A DNA stretch of 64,000 bases from Flavipsychrobacter sp. GTDB taxonomy: Bacteria; Bacteroidota; Bacteroidia; Chitinophagales; Chitinophagaceae. A model generated the notes under the pieces. The model was not told the DNA's origin. It worked only from the letters and a program-made list of their open reading frames with translations, and searched no databases. Location: contig JANINW010000011.1 in assembly GCA_024508935.1 (NCBI GenBank), forward strand, positions 78,255-142,254. The letters run 5' to 3'. The position numbers and the translations under genes were made by a program. Shown here one piece after another: positions 24,976 to 34,752 of this stretch (position 1 is its first letter; each line of letters starts with the position of its first letter).

Positions 24976-25968
24976 TTAGTCAGTAATAAAAGGATAGTTT
25001 TCGTCGGTATAGATGTCTTTATACAATTCATTGTCATCCGGCCATGGGCTTTCTTCCGCAAATTGCACAGCTTCTTCCACTTCCACACGTACTTTTTCAT
25101 TAATAGCCTCTATCTCAGCCTCGGTAGCCCATTTATTGTTCATTATGGTATTGAGCACCTGGTTGATGGGGTCTTTCTCTTTATATTCTTCAACTTCTTC
25201 TTTCGTACGGTATTTGGCAGGGTCGCTCATAGAGTGGCCACGGTAACGGTAAGTTTTTATTTCGAGGAAAGTTGGGCCGCCTTTTTCACGAGCGCGTTTT
25301 ACGGCACGCTCTATGGCTTTATGCACTTCTTCGCAGCTCATACCATCTACGCTATCACCGGGCATATCATATGCATCGGCAAGGCGGTATATATCCAGTG
25401 CTTTAGAGGTACGTTCCAGTGAAGTGCCCATTGCATAGTAGTTATTTTCGCAAATGAATACAACGGGCAGGTTCCATAACACGGCCATATTGAAAGTTTC
25501 GTGCAGCAGGCCCTGGCGGGCTGCGCCATCGCCAAACAGGCATATGGTAGCACGGTCGTTGCCGTTATAATGGTCTGCAAAGGCTATACCTGCACCCAGG
25601 CCTATTTGGCCGCCCACTATACCGTGGCCACCAAAAAAGCGTTTTTCTTTAGAAAAGAAGTGCATACTGCCGCCTTTACCTTTAGTACAGCCGGTAGCCT
25701 TACCATACAGTTCGGCCATACATTCTTTGGAAGATATCCCTTTTGCAATAGCCAGGCCGTGGTCGCGGTAAGCAGTAATAACATTGTCATCGTCGCGGAT
25801 AGCGGTCATCATACCGGCTGCAACGGCTTCCTGGCCTATGTACAGGTGGCAAAAGCCGCGTATTTTCTGCATACCATACAATTGCCCTGTCTTTTCTTCA
25901 AAGCGGCGCAATAGCAGCATTATCTCGTACCAGTATAAATAAGTCTCTTTACCGAAGGGAGTCTGCAC
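24976..25968 (-). CDS. pdhA: Pyruvate dehydrogenase E1 component, alpha subunit
   Basis: A 330-residue E1-alpha of the heterotetrameric pyruvate dehydrogenase, decarboxylating pyruvate with thiamine diphosphate. The TPP motif is GDGAARQG...ENNYY. RGHSMSDPAKYRTKEEVEEY carries the phosphorylation-loop region, and FCHLYIGQEAVAAG is the family hallmark. The ORF track starts at 26028, inside the recF coding region. A GTG at 25968 gives VQTPFGKETYLYWYE and the usual Bacteroidota length, and avoids the overlap. E1-beta and E2 are not next to it, so the complex is encoded at dispersed sites. Confidence 0.9.
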   Translation of the reverse strand: MQTPFGKETYLYWYEIMLLLRRFEEKTGQLYGMQKIRGFCHLYIGQEAVAAGMMTAIRDDDNVITAYRDHGLAIAKGISSKECMAELYGKATGCTKGKGGSMHFFSKEKRFFGGHGIVGGQIGLGAGIAFADHYNGNDRATICLFGDGAARQGLLHETFNMAVLWNLPVVFICENNYYAMGTSLERTSKALDIYRLADAYDMPGDSVDGMSCEEVHKAIERAVKRAREKGGPTFLEIKTYRYRGHSMSDPAKYRTKEEVEEYKEKDPINQVLNTIMNNKWATEAEIEAINEKVRVEVEEAVQFAEESPWPDDNELYKDIYTDENYPFITD

Positions 25969-26017
25969 GGTTTTAATAAATTTGTGCGAAAATATAAAAA
26001 CTTTCGTTCCTTTCTGC

Positions 26018-27094
26018 TTGACTTTCATAAAGAAAATAACATTACTGCAATTCCGTAACTATTCATCTGGTTCATTTGAATGTGTACACCCGGTAACCTG
26101 CATTACAGGCCCTAATGGCAGCGGCAAAACCAATTTGCTGGATGCTGTCTATTACCTGTGCTATACGAAAAGCTATTTTACCGCTTACCAGCAGAATACT
26201 GTACAAAAAGGCATGGATGGGTTTAGGGTAGAAGGTATATTTGAAAAAAATAATAAGTCTGAGACGATCAGCTGTAAATGGAAGCAAGGCAAGAAGGAAA
26301 TATCTGCAGATGGGGTTGAATATGAACGTATTACAGACCATATAGGCAAATATGCTGCTGTAATGATAGCCCCGGATGATATGGAGCTGATAAATGATGG
26401 CAGTGAAATGCGCCGCAAATGGGTAGACAGTATCCTGAGCCAAACAGACAAAGAGTATTTTGAGCGGTTGATGCGCTACCAGAAGGTATTGCTACAACGG
26501 AATGCCTGGCTGAAGCTGCATGCAATAAACCCGCCTTCCAACAGCCCCGAACTGGAATATTATAATCGTGAGCTTGCCGCAGATGGTACTTATATCCACC
26601 GGCACCGCGTAACTTTCCTCTCAGAATTCCTGCCCACCCTCGAACGGTATTACCGGCAGCTATCGAGTGGCAAGGAAAGCGTGCAGGTGAAATACGATAG
26701 CGACCTGACAGACAATGATCTGTATAAATTACTTGAACAAGGCTTGCAGCACGACCTGAGATTGCAACGCACGCTGAAAGGCATTCATAAAGATGATTGG
26801 GGCTTTACATTGAATAATATCTCGCTGAAAGGGTTTGGCTCACAGGGACAGAAGAAAAGTTTCCTGTTTGCCATGAAACTGGCGCAGTATACTTACCTGG
26901 GGGGTAAACTGGGGCACCTGCCAATTTTATTGCTCGACGATATTTTTGAAAAGCTGGACCAGGATAGAATGGAGGCCTTGCTGCGCATAATACGGGCTGA
27001 GGGCTTTGGACAGGTATTGCTGACAGATACACATGCAGGCCGCGTGAAGGCGGCATTCGGGGAAGGAGTAGAGGTTGGGTTTATTGAACTGTGA
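26018..27094 (+). CDS. recF: DNA replication and repair protein RecF
   Basis: An SMC-like ABC ATPase that loads RecA on gapped DNA with RecO/RecR. Walker A is GPNGSGKTN, the signature motif lies in KGFGSQGQKKSFLFAMKLAQY, and Walker B is ILLLDDIFEKLD. The usual opening is KKITLLQFRNYSSGSFE, so a TTG at 26018 (LTFIKKITLLQF) is chosen. A TTG at 25982 gives 12 more residues, and no ATG start exists. It is divergent from pdhA. Here recF is far from dnaA/dnaN, as in other Bacteroidota. Confidence 0.92.
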   Translation: MTFIKKITLLQFRNYSSGSFECVHPVTCITGPNGSGKTNLLDAVYYLCYTKSYFTAYQQNTVQKGMDGFRVEGIFEKNNKSETISCKWKQGKKEISADGVEYERITDHIGKYAAVMIAPDDMELINDGSEMRRKWVDSILSQTDKEYFERLMRYQKVLLQRNAWLKLHAINPPSNSPELEYYNRELAADGTYIHRHRVTFLSEFLPTLERYYRQLSSGKESVQVKYDSDLTDNDLYKLLEQGLQHDLRLQRTLKGIHKDDWGFTLNNISLKGFGSQGQKKSFLFAMKLAQYTYLGGKLGHLPILLLDDIFEKLDQDRMEALLRIIRAEGFGQVLLTDTHAGRVKAAFGEGVEVGFIEL

Positions 27095-27101
27095 TGAAGG
27101 A

Positions 27102-27638
27102 TCACGGCTGCATGATTGAGTATATAATGTTTGTTGAATAGATGCCACCGGGCAGGTTACCGGCAGGGTTAGCCTTATACTTTATAGAAAATGTTTTATT
27201 AGGGCCTGTGCTGCCCAGATCTATAATGGTAGATGCGCCGGGACGTATATTGATGAACTTATTATTAGACATGCCGCCTGTATTGTTTTCTGTAACCATT
27301 AATTGCAATAAACTGGATACAGGTATTTTAGGTGCAGGATATTGACTGCCTTTATAATCGAAGTTATTTGATGTGCTTTGAATAGTGACGCTGAAATTGT
27401 CGGTAGAATGCACCATTATTTGTTGCTCATCCGAAACGGCGCCATCTGAATAATTGTCTGTAGAGTTGAGTGCGAGTTTTACCACCGGGTCGGTGATACC
27501 AGCGTTATTTGCAAACTTTACCGATATAGCATTGGGCAATTCGAGGCTTATTTTTTTGGAGGTGCCGGTTGACATTTGTGCATTAGCAGCTCCAATAAAA
27601 CCACTAATAAAGGTTAGGGTCAGCAGGTATTTTTTCAT
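27102..27638 (-). CDS. Secreted beta-rich protein of unknown function
   Basis: 178 residues from MKKYLLTLTFISGFIGAANAQ, a clear signal peptide; the ORF track start 10 codons upstream lacks it. The mature protein is beta-sandwich-like: KISLELPNAISVKFANN, QIMVHSTDNFSVTIQST, PVSSLLQLMV, and a terminal PGGIYSTNIIYSIMQP reminiscent of the last strand of fimbrial or spore-coat-U/DUF4402-type proteins. The family assignment is a guess. Its stop lies 7 bp from the recF stop, convergent. Confidence 0.65.
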   Translation of the reverse strand: MKKYLLTLTFISGFIGAANAQMSTGTSKKISLELPNAISVKFANNAGITDPVVKLALNSTDNYSDGAVSDEQQIMVHSTDNFSVTIQSTSNNFDYKGSQYPAPKIPVSSLLQLMVTENNTGGMSNNKFINIRPGASTIIDLGSTGPNKTFSIKYKANPAGNLPGGIYSTNIIYSIMQP

Positions 27639-27818
27639 GTTGGCGGTTGGGTCATTTAGATAAGGCAAAGATGCTGCCGGTAACCATTGCTGCCAAGAAA
27701 AACAGGCAGGTTAACTACCCGTTCAAAAATGAAAAAAAATATATTGTATAAGCAGGTGGAAATCCATGTACACACATTTTCCTGTATTATATTTACAGGA
27801 AACCGTTAAACCTTTTCT

Positions 27819-30215
27819 GTGCGTTTATTTTCTCTTTTAGCACTTGTATTTACGCTGCTTTTCAATTCTGCCCGGGCGCAGGCTGTTATTTACGGTAAAG
27901 TCATAGATGATAAGGGTGCCGCAATAACAAATGCTGATATTGTATTAATAATGCTACAGGACAGCAGTATCCTGAAGGCTGATATAACTGATAGTGCAGG
28001 GGAGTATAAAATACAGTTCGATGTAAAAAGCAATTTGCTGGCCAGGATAAGTGCCGTTGGCTACATCGATGCATTTTTTCTGATAGATCCGATAGATGCT
28101 AATATCGAACATGATATTAGAATGGCCCCCATAGCTAATAAGCTTAAAGAGGTGACAATTGTTACTGCCGCTAAGCCTTTGATAGAACGTAAGCCGGACC
28201 GTATTGTGTTTAATGTAGCCACAAGCGTAGCTTCTATTGGGGCAGATGCCTATGACGCATTGCGCAAAGCCCCGGGAGTAAGAGTAACGGATAATGGAGT
28301 AGGGATGGTAGGGAAAAGCACCGTGAGCATAATGATAAATGAGCGGCTGGTAAGACTTAGTGGTAATGAACTCGAAGCATTTTTACGAACCATATCGGCT
28401 GAAAATATCACTAAAATAGAGGTGATAGCCACACCGCCTGCACGGTACGATGCACAAGGCAATGCCGGTATAATCAATATCATTACTAAAAAGTCTTCAA
28501 AAAACGGCTTTAATGGCGATATCGGAATTGGTTACCAGCAGCGTACAAAAGGATCTGAAAAGTTTAGTGAGAATTTGAATTTCCGGCATAATAAATGGAA
28601 TATATACAATACCGGTACTACCAATAATTTCAATTTTTATTCTACTCAAAATACAAAGGCTCCCTATGCTACCCAAATACAGCGGCAATACTTTACACAG
28701 AAGAATAACCCTTTGTATAATCGTTACGAACTGGGTATTGATTACAATATTACGCCTGCCAGTGTAATAGGCATTCTATACACTATCGGTTCTACAGACC
28801 GGCATACGGGGCAATATTATAATGCACCTGTTACAGATATTGTATCTGGCTTGCAGGATTCTACTTTGCGTACCGATGCCATAGAGCGCGAAAACGCTGT
28901 AAGAAATGTGCTGAACCTGAACTATGAATGGAAAATAGATTCTACCGGCAAAAAACTAAATGTTGATGCCGATTATTTTACACGAACTGAAAACGATAGC
29001 CGCAATTTCATTTCAGAAACTTTTCTTCCCGGCGGATATCTGGCTAGGCCTGCAGGGTATAATCGTACTTTGGGTAAACAGCAGGTTGATATAACATCCC
29101 TGAAAGCAGATATGGTACTACCTGCAGCTTTTGCCGAAATATCATTCGGCGTTAAGGCATCATCTGTGCATACCTATAGCAATAACAGGTTCTCGAGCCT
29201 GGAAGGCAGCGATTATGTCCCTGATATATCGAAGACCAATGAATTTGACTATAAAGAAAATACCGGGGCGCTCTATGCCAGCGCTGTAAGATCTGCAGGA
29301 CAATTTGAAATGCAGCTTGGTTTAAGGGGAGAATACACGCAGACCAAAGGTATTTCCTATACACTTGCACAGACCATTAACCGGCATTATTTTCAGCTAT
29401 TTCCTACCGGGTATTTACAATATAGCCTTAATGAGGATAATGTCTTTAACCTTAGCTACAGCAGGCGCATAGATCGACCCAGCTTCGAAGAAATGAACCC
29501 CTTCCGCTCTTATGGTTCAGGTACCACTTACGAAAGCGGCAACCCCTTTCTGCAACCGTCTTTCAGTAATAATATTGAATTGAGCTACACATTGCAATCT
29601 AAATACACCTTAACTGCATTTACAGAGCTGGTACATAATTTTTATACGCGGGTATCGAAAGTAGATGTGTTGAATAATACCTTTTACTATACAGCCGACA
29701 ATGCCGGCAACGCTATCAATACGGGACTGTCTGCAAGCCTCGTGTTTTCGCCGGTCAAATGGTGGGAAACAAATATCCAGGCAGCCGGCTACTATAATAA
29801 GATAACATCTTCTTATTATAGCACACAGGCTGCTGCAAATGGTACAGGCGCTTTCTCATTTCAAACCGATAATACTTTTACCTGCAATAAAGCAAAAACA
29901 ATCCTTGCATCTGCGGGTTTCAGGTATACTTCGCGCCAGCAAGATGATTTTGATATTCAATCTTCTTTTTATACTGTGGAAGCTGGTGTCAAGATGTTGT
30001 TTTTCGATAAGAAGCTGACTTTTGCAATGAATATGTTTGATATTTTCCGCACGGAGAAATATCATTTTGTGAACCAATATAATGGTGTGACCCAGGATAA
30101 TTATTTCGATGCCCAATGCCTGCGGTTGTCACTAGGATGGAAATTCGGGAACAATAAACTAAAGGCAAAGCGCGACCGGGAAACAGGTACAGACGAGATC
30201 CGGCGTTCTAAATAG
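27819..30215 (+). CDS. TonB-dependent-receptor-like outer-membrane beta-barrel protein
   Basis: A 798-residue exported protein starting at a GTG, with signal peptide MRLFSLLALVFTLLFNSARAQ. Next is a carboxypeptidase-regulatory-like domain (AVIYGKVIDDKGAAITNADIVL, residues about 22-105), then a plug-like region (GADAYDALRKAPGVRVTDNG, IEVIATPPARYDAQGNAGIINIITKK), then a large barrel. This matches the outer-membrane beta-barrel family allied to SusC/TonB receptors; no TonB box was identified and no SusD partner is adjacent. Substrate unknown. The charged tail (NKLKAKRDRETGTDEIRRSK) is unusual for a barrel terminus. Confidence 0.85.
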   Translation: MRLFSLLALVFTLLFNSARAQAVIYGKVIDDKGAAITNADIVLIMLQDSSILKADITDSAGEYKIQFDVKSNLLARISAVGYIDAFFLIDPIDANIEHDIRMAPIANKLKEVTIVTAAKPLIERKPDRIVFNVATSVASIGADAYDALRKAPGVRVTDNGVGMVGKSTVSIMINERLVRLSGNELEAFLRTISAENITKIEVIATPPARYDAQGNAGIINIITKKSSKNGFNGDIGIGYQQRTKGSEKFSENLNFRHNKWNIYNTGTTNNFNFYSTQNTKAPYATQIQRQYFTQKNNPLYNRYELGIDYNITPASVIGILYTIGSTDRHTGQYYNAPVTDIVSGLQDSTLRTDAIERENAVRNVLNLNYEWKIDSTGKKLNVDADYFTRTENDSRNFISETFLPGGYLARPAGYNRTLGKQQVDITSLKADMVLPAAFAEISFGVKASSVHTYSNNRFSSLEGSDYVPDISKTNEFDYKENTGALYASAVRSAGQFEMQLGLRGEYTQTKGISYTLAQTINRHYFQLFPTGYLQYSLNEDNVFNLSYSRRIDRPSFEEMNPFRSYGSGTTYESGNPFLQPSFSNNIELSYTLQSKYTLTAFTELVHNFYTRVSKVDVLNNTFYYTADNAGNAINTGLSASLVFSPVKWWETNIQAAGYYNKITSSYYSTQAAANGTGAFSFQTDNTFTCNKAKTILASAGFRYTSRQQDDFDIQSSFYTVEAGVKMLFFDKKLTFAMNMFDIFRTEKYHFVNQYNGVTQDNYFDAQCLRLSLGWKFGNNKLKAKRDRETGTDEIRRSK

Positions 30216-30301
30216 AGATAGTTTATTTATTTTTACAATATATAAGCCTGTATTGTATTTCAGCGCCGGAATAGTATAACCGTAAATTAGTATAGCTTTC
30301 T

Positions 30302-30309
30302 TACCTTTG
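30302..30309 (+). promoter_or_regulatory. -7 element (TACCTTTG) for citrate synthase
   Basis: Exact TAnnTTTG match, 46 bp upstream of the gltA ATG. The -33 position is A/T-rich without a clear TTTG. Confidence 0.6.
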
Positions 30310-30355
30310 TGTGCGTTAAAAAATCCTACAACAAACACAGCACGATTATATTACT

Positions 30356-31675
30356 ATGGGTTACGTAAAAGATAAATTCAAAGCAGTAGCTGAAGAACAG
30401 GCTAAGGAAATCAAAACCCTGATCCAGGAACATGGAGAAATGGTTTTAGACAAAGTGACAATAGCACAGGCTTACCAGGGTATGCGTGGTATTCCGGGTC
30501 TTATCACTGAAACATCATTACTGGATTCAAATGAAGGTATCCGTTTCCGTGGTTATTCTATTCCTGAACTGAGGGAAAAATTACCACATGCTGAAGGCGG
30601 AAGTGAACCATTGCCGGAAGGTTTGTTTTACCTGATGCTTACAGGCACAGTTCCTACACAGGAAGATACTGAACATATATCTGCTACATGGGCACGCCGT
30701 TCTCATGTGCCTAACCACGTATTTGACAGCATTGAAGCCTTGCCGGTTTCAACACACCCGATGACGCAATTTTGCGTGGCTGTGTTGGCTTTGCAAACTG
30801 AATCGAAATTTGCAAAAGCATACGAAGAAGGTATCAGCAAAAAAGATTACTGGGATTATGTGTATGAAGATACAATGACCCTGATAGCACGCCTGCCGCG
30901 TGTTGCGGCATATATCTATCGCCGTAAATACAAGAACGGTGAACATATTCAGCCGGATGGTATGCTGGACTGGAGTGCGAACTTTGCACACATGCTGGGT
31001 TATGATGAAGATAGCTTTAAAGAACTGATGCGCCTGTACCTGACTATTCACTCAGATCATGAAGGTGGTAATGTATCAGCCCATGCTACACACCTGGTAG
31101 GTTCTGCATTAAGCGATCCTTACCTTTCTTTTGCAGCAGGTATGACGGGCCTGGCTGGTCCTTTACACGGCCTTGCCAACCAGGAAGTAATACGCTGGAT
31201 AGAAGAACTGCAGGAAAACCTGGGTACACAGGAACCAAGCAAAGAGCAGATAGCAGAGTATATCAAGAAAACATTAAGTGAAGGTAAAGTTGTACCGGGA
31301 TATGGTCACGCGGTTTTGCGTAAAACAGATCCACGCTTTACTGCACAAATGGAATTTGCTAAAAAGCACTGCCCGGACGACCCTACGGTAAAAACAGTAT
31401 GGAATGTGTATGAAGTAGCGCCTCCAATACTGGAAGGTACCGGAAAGATTAAAAACCCATGGCCTAACGTAGATGCGCATTCAGGCTCATTGCTGAAACA
31501 CTACGGCCTGGTAGAAGAAGACTTCTATACCGTGTTGTTCGGTGTATCGCGTGCGTTGGGTGTATTGGCCAGCCTTTGTTGGGACAGGGCCCTGGGCTTT
31601 GCTATCGAACGTCCGAAGTCTATGACTACTGACTGGATAAAGAAATTTATCGCTAAGAACCAAACGGTAGCTTAA
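30356..31675 (+). CDS. gltA: Citrate (Si)-synthase, mitochondrial type
   Basis: A 439-residue citrate synthase condensing oxaloacetate and acetyl-CoA in the first TCA step. The active-site histidines lie in [15 protein letters not shown] and [11 protein letters not shown], with the catalytic aspartate in [10 protein letters not shown]. The C-terminal two thirds ([12 protein letters not shown]..., [42 protein letters not shown]) follow the animal mitochondrial enzyme much more closely than the E. coli-type NADH-regulated GltA. It is probably dimeric and not NADH-inhibited (inference). It has its own promoter and terminator; other TCA genes are not adjacent. Confidence 0.93.
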   Translation: MGYVKDKFKAVAEEQAKEIKTLIQEHGEMVLDKVTIAQAYQGMRGIPGLITETSLLDSNEGIRFRGYSIPELREKLPHAEGGSEPLPEGLFYLMLTGTVPTQEDTEHISATWARRSHVPNHVFDSIEALPVSTHPMTQFCVAVLALQTESKFAKAYEEGISKKDYWDYVYEDTMTLIARLPRVAAYIYRRKYKNGEHIQPDGMLDWSANFAHMLGYDEDSFKELMRLYLTIHSDHEGGNVSAHATHLVGSALSDPYLSFAAGMTGLAGPLHGLANQEVIRWIEELQENLGTQEPSKEQIAEYIKKTLSEGKVVPGYGHAVLRKTDPRFTAQMEFAKKHCPDDPTVKTVWNVYEVAPPILEGTGKIKNPWPNVDAHSGSLLKHYGLVEEDFYTVLFGVSRALGVLASLCWDRALGFAIERPKSMTTDWIKKFIAKNQTVA

Positions 31676-31702
31676 TAAGCACAAACGTTAAAGTCAAAAT
31701 AT

Positions 31703-31730
31703 AAAAGGATGGGCTGTTGCCCGTCCTTTT
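31703..31730 (+). terminator. Terminator after citrate synthase
   Basis: AAAAGGATGGGC/GCCCGTCCTTTT stem (one T-G wobble) with a TTTTT tail. Confidence 0.85.
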
Positions 31731-31815
31731 TCATTTGTGCGCAGGCAGCTTATTTTATATTAAACAGTTATCTTTGCGCCTCTGCTAAAATTGAAAATCC
31801 ATAAATTATATATAA

Positions 31816-32790
31816 ATGAACAAGGGTCCTGTTTCTCAGTTTATTCAACATCATTATCGCCACTTCAATGCGGCAGCGCTGGTAGATGCTGCAAAAGGGT
31901 ATGAGACCCATTTGCTGGAAGGCGGAAAAATGCTGGTATCACTGGCAGGTGCGATGAGCACTGCCGAACTGGGCATCTCTCTTGCTGAAATGATACGCCA
32001 GGGCAAAGTAGATATCATCAGCTGTACAGGTGCCAACCTGGAAGAGGATATTATGAACCTGGTAGCCCATACGCATTATAAACGCGTACCCAACTACCGC
32101 GATTTAAGTCCGAAAGAAGAATGGGAACTGCTGGAAGGTGGCTTTAACCGCGTGACCGATACCTGTATCCCTGAAGAAGAAGCATTCCGCCGAATACAGC
32201 GCCATATACACAAAATATGGAAGGATGCAGAGGATAAAGGTGAGCGTTATTTTCCGCATGAGTACATGTATAAACTGCTGCTGAGCGAAGTAATGAAACC
32301 GGACTATGAAATAGATCCTAAACATAGCTGGATGATAGCGGCAGCTGAAAAGAACCTGCCGATAGTAGTACCGGGATGGGAAGACAGCACTATGGGTAAT
32401 ATCTTTGCTTCTTACTGCATAAAAGGTGAACTGAAAGCAAGCACCATGAAGAGTGGTATTGAATACATGGTATGGCTGGCTGACTGGTATCGTAACAATT
32501 CAGCAGGTAAGGGTGTAGGCTTTTTCCAGATAGGTGGCGGTATAGCGGGCGATTTCCCGATATGTGTAGTGCCTATGATGTACCAGGACCTGGAATGGCA
32601 TGATGTACCTTTCTGGAGCTATTTCTGCCAGATAAGTGATTCTACTACGTCTTATGGTTCTTACAGTGGTGCTGTGCCTAATGAAAAAATCACCTGGGGT
32701 AAACTAGATATCAATACCCCTAAATTTATTGTAGAAAGTGACGCTACCATCGTAGCTCCCCTGATATTTGCCTACCTTTTAGGTTGGTAA
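31816..32790 (+). CDS. Deoxyhypusine synthase-like protein lacking the catalytic lysine
   Basis: A 324-residue deoxyhypusine-synthase-fold protein. NAD-site and core segments are recognisable: VSLAGAMSTAELG, ISCTGANLEEDI, IVVPGWEDSTMGNIFASY, GVGFFQIGGGIAGDF and NEKITWGKLDINTPKFIVESDATIVAPLIFAYLLG. In true DHS the GGG is followed by V-x-K-H, where the Lys carries the aminobutyl imine. Here the matching residues are GIAGD (G245, D246), so canonical eIF5A modification is not expected; bacteria also lack eIF5A. Related bacterial proteins have been linked to polyamine synthesis (homospermidine-type), which is only an inference here. Confidence 0.9.
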   Translation: MNKGPVSQFIQHHYRHFNAAALVDAAKGYETHLLEGGKMLVSLAGAMSTAELGISLAEMIRQGKVDIISCTGANLEEDIMNLVAHTHYKRVPNYRDLSPKEEWELLEGGFNRVTDTCIPEEEAFRRIQRHIHKIWKDAEDKGERYFPHEYMYKLLLSEVMKPDYEIDPKHSWMIAAAEKNLPIVVPGWEDSTMGNIFASYCIKGELKASTMKSGIEYMVWLADWYRNNSAGKGVGFFQIGGGIAGDFPICVVPMMYQDLEWHDVPFWSYFCQISDSTTSYGSYSGAVPNEKITWGKLDINTPKFIVESDATIVAPLIFAYLLGW

Positions 32791-32813
32791 TTATACGCAA
32801 TATGAATAGATAT

Positions 32814-32840
32814 AGCGCGATGGTTAGCCATCGCGCTTTT
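32814..32840 (+). terminator. Terminator after the DHS-like gene
   Basis: AGCGCGATGG/CCATCGCGCT stem with loop TTAG and a TTTTTATTTT tail. Confidence 0.85.
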
Positions 32841-33061
32841 TATTTTGCCTGTTCCTTTCTTTTCTGCGGGTTTACCACCGGCATTTTATTCTTCATAGTA
32901 TCTACCTTCTCTATAGGCATTTTGTACTTGCTGGAATCTATTGGCAGTTCCTTAACGAATGGAACTACCTTACCCGTATCTATTTTCTGTCCTGCATTGT
33001 TTTGCGCTATAGCCGTTGCCATTTTAAATATCATCAACAATATACCCACTAGCTTTTTCAT
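32840..33061 (-). CDS. Small secreted protein of unknown function
   Basis: A 73-residue protein from MKKLVGILLMIFKMATAIAQ, a convincing signal peptide; the ORF track start 20 codons upstream lacks it. The mature part of about 53 residues is Lys/Pro/Asp-rich (VVPFVKELPIDSSKYKMPIEKVDTMKNKMPVV) and probably disordered, with two similar KMP(I/V) segments. No homologue is recognised. Its 3' end abuts the terminator of the convergent DHS-like gene. The signal peptide makes it more than an accidental ORF. Confidence 0.5.
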   Translation of the reverse strand: MKKLVGILLMIFKMATAIAQNNAGQKIDTGKVVPFVKELPIDSSKYKMPIEKVDTMKNKMPVVNPQKRKEQAK

Positions 33062-33222
33062 AACTGCCCGTTTATTCTGCTTAATAGCATTAAAAAGCCA
33101 TGCCCACAGCCGGAGAAACATCGGTAATACCTTTCTTTAATACAAGCTTAACTTTAGGTATACAATACCGGGATAGAGATAACTCATAGCCATTATCCGC
33201 GTTTTCCGTGCGGTATTGGTTT

Positions 33223-34734
33223 TTACTTAATTTTTCCCAGCAAATATTCCATGCCAGTTAGTTCGGCACAGGTGGCAATGGCCGTGATGCTAACGCCGAG
33301 AACCCCATGCAGGTTCACATTCTGCCCGGTGAGTAAAAGATTGGGTATGCGGGTGCGGGTGGCAATTTGTGTTTCGGCAGGTTTGTTTATGTCCTTCAGT
33401 ATGCCGTAGAGGGAACCTGCAGGTGTGCCGGTATAGTCGCGGTAGGTAAGCGGGGTAGCAGCACTATGGCTTATAATATTACCCTTTAACTCAGGCAAGC
33501 GTGGGTATAATGTTTCCAGTAGTTTTTCTGTCTTTTCTTCCTTGAATGCTGTGTATGCTTCGCCACGGTCATGTTCATTGCCGGTTCGGTTCTCCGTGTC
33601 ATGCCATTGGGTTACTTCTTCATAATGCATATAGCACAGTGCGGATACACTTTCTGCATAACCGGGATTGGCAGCATCTTCTGTAAAGAACAGTGCGTAA
33701 TTCGCAGGCCATTGCCCAGCCCTGTACGCTGTAGCCTCCCAAACATTTCCAGACCGGTGCCAGTAAATATTATAATGCCGCATAGGAACTGTACCGGGCT
33801 TCAAAACCATATTCAGCATAAAAGAAGATATGGTTTGTGCCAGGCCGTTTATACGGTTTCGGTAGGCAGGGCGTAACATGGAGGTTTGCAGCATTCCTAG
33901 CAACACCTGGGGATGCACATTCGCTATGAATTGTTTGCCATAGAACCGCTCATGTTCCCGGTTTTCTGCATAAACAATGCTGCCATTCTCTTCCACCAGT
34001 TTAGTTACTTCGGTATTCCTGTACACAACACCGCCATGTGCCTGCAATTCCTGCCACAGAAATTTTGCTATCTGCGAGCTGCCGGGTACTATTTTATGAC
34101 TGCTGTGCATATAGCTTTCAATTACCAGGGCATGTAGGTAAAAAGGCGTACGTTCCGCTACGCCGGCGTATAGCAGGTTATTGCCGGCAAGTACGTTTTG
34201 CAATAGATTATTACCGGTAATACTTTGCAGGGTTTGGGTTAGCCCCAAACCTGCTACCGCTGCTTTTTCGTCGGCACTGCCGTTACGCAGCCTGTATAGG
34301 GGGAAATGATCGCCAATATTTTTTACAGCTTTTATATAATCTTGTAAAGCCTGTTTTTCCCCGGGGAAATAGGGCAGGAGTTGTTCTGTGAAATTATCAA
34401 AACCCTGCGCCTGTGGGTAAAGCATTTCATCGTCACCTAAAGCTATTTTATCGAAGGCGTCCCTGTCAAAAGCTTTTAGTTTAAGCTTGTCCATTATGCC
34501 TGCATAGCTGAAAATACGGTTGAGCGTATGGCCTTCCCCCAGTCCGCCTATATAATGTACGCAGCTGTCAAATACTTTTTTTTGCAGCGAAAAGGTTTGC
34601 AGGCAGCCGCCTACCTGTTTGTCTTTTTCCAGCACGCATACTTTCATGCCTTCTTTGGCAAGTATTACGCCTGACAACAGGCCACCCAGCCCGCTGCCAA
34701 CAATAACTACATCGTATGTATTAGCAGTGGACAA
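33223..34734 (-). CDS. FAD-dependent CrtI/RetSat-like oxidoreductase
   Basis: A 503-residue flavoprotein of the phytoene desaturase/all-trans-retinol 13,14-reductase superfamily. The FAD-binding dinucleotide fold lies in YDVVIVGSGLGGLLSGVILAKEGMKVCVLEK, followed by QVGGCLQTF, and the C-terminal FAD motif is NLLLTGQNVNLHGVLGVSITA. Sequences of this type are commonly annotated as retinol saturases in Bacteroidota, but substrate is unknown; no crtB or other carotenoid genes are visible nearby. Its start lies 18 bp after the glmM stop on the same strand, suggesting a two-gene transcript. Confidence 0.85.
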   Translation of the reverse strand: MSTANTYDVVIVGSGLGGLLSGVILAKEGMKVCVLEKDKQVGGCLQTFSLQKKVFDSCVHYIGGLGEGHTLNRIFSYAGIMDKLKLKAFDRDAFDKIALGDDEMLYPQAQGFDNFTEQLLPYFPGEKQALQDYIKAVKNIGDHFPLYRLRNGSADEKAAVAGLGLTQTLQSITGNNLLQNVLAGNNLLYAGVAERTPFYLHALVIESYMHSSHKIVPGSSQIAKFLWQELQAHGGVVYRNTEVTKLVEENGSIVYAENREHERFYGKQFIANVHPQVLLGMLQTSMLRPAYRNRINGLAQTISSFMLNMVLKPGTVPMRHYNIYWHRSGNVWEATAYRAGQWPANYALFFTEDAANPGYAESVSALCYMHYEEVTQWHDTENRTGNEHDRGEAYTAFKEEKTEKLLETLYPRLPELKGNIISHSAATPLTYRDYTGTPAGSLYGILKDINKPAETQIATRTRIPNLLLTGQNVNLHGVLGVSITAIATCAELTGMEYLLGKIK

Positions 34735-34752
34735 GTGTTCTTGAAAATTTGA

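Noticed and set aside
32784-33140. 118-residue hydrophobic ORF opposite the small secreted protein
   Set aside because: The minus-strand frame has a clear signal peptide; the plus-strand ORF starts inside the previous gene's stop region and runs through its terminator.
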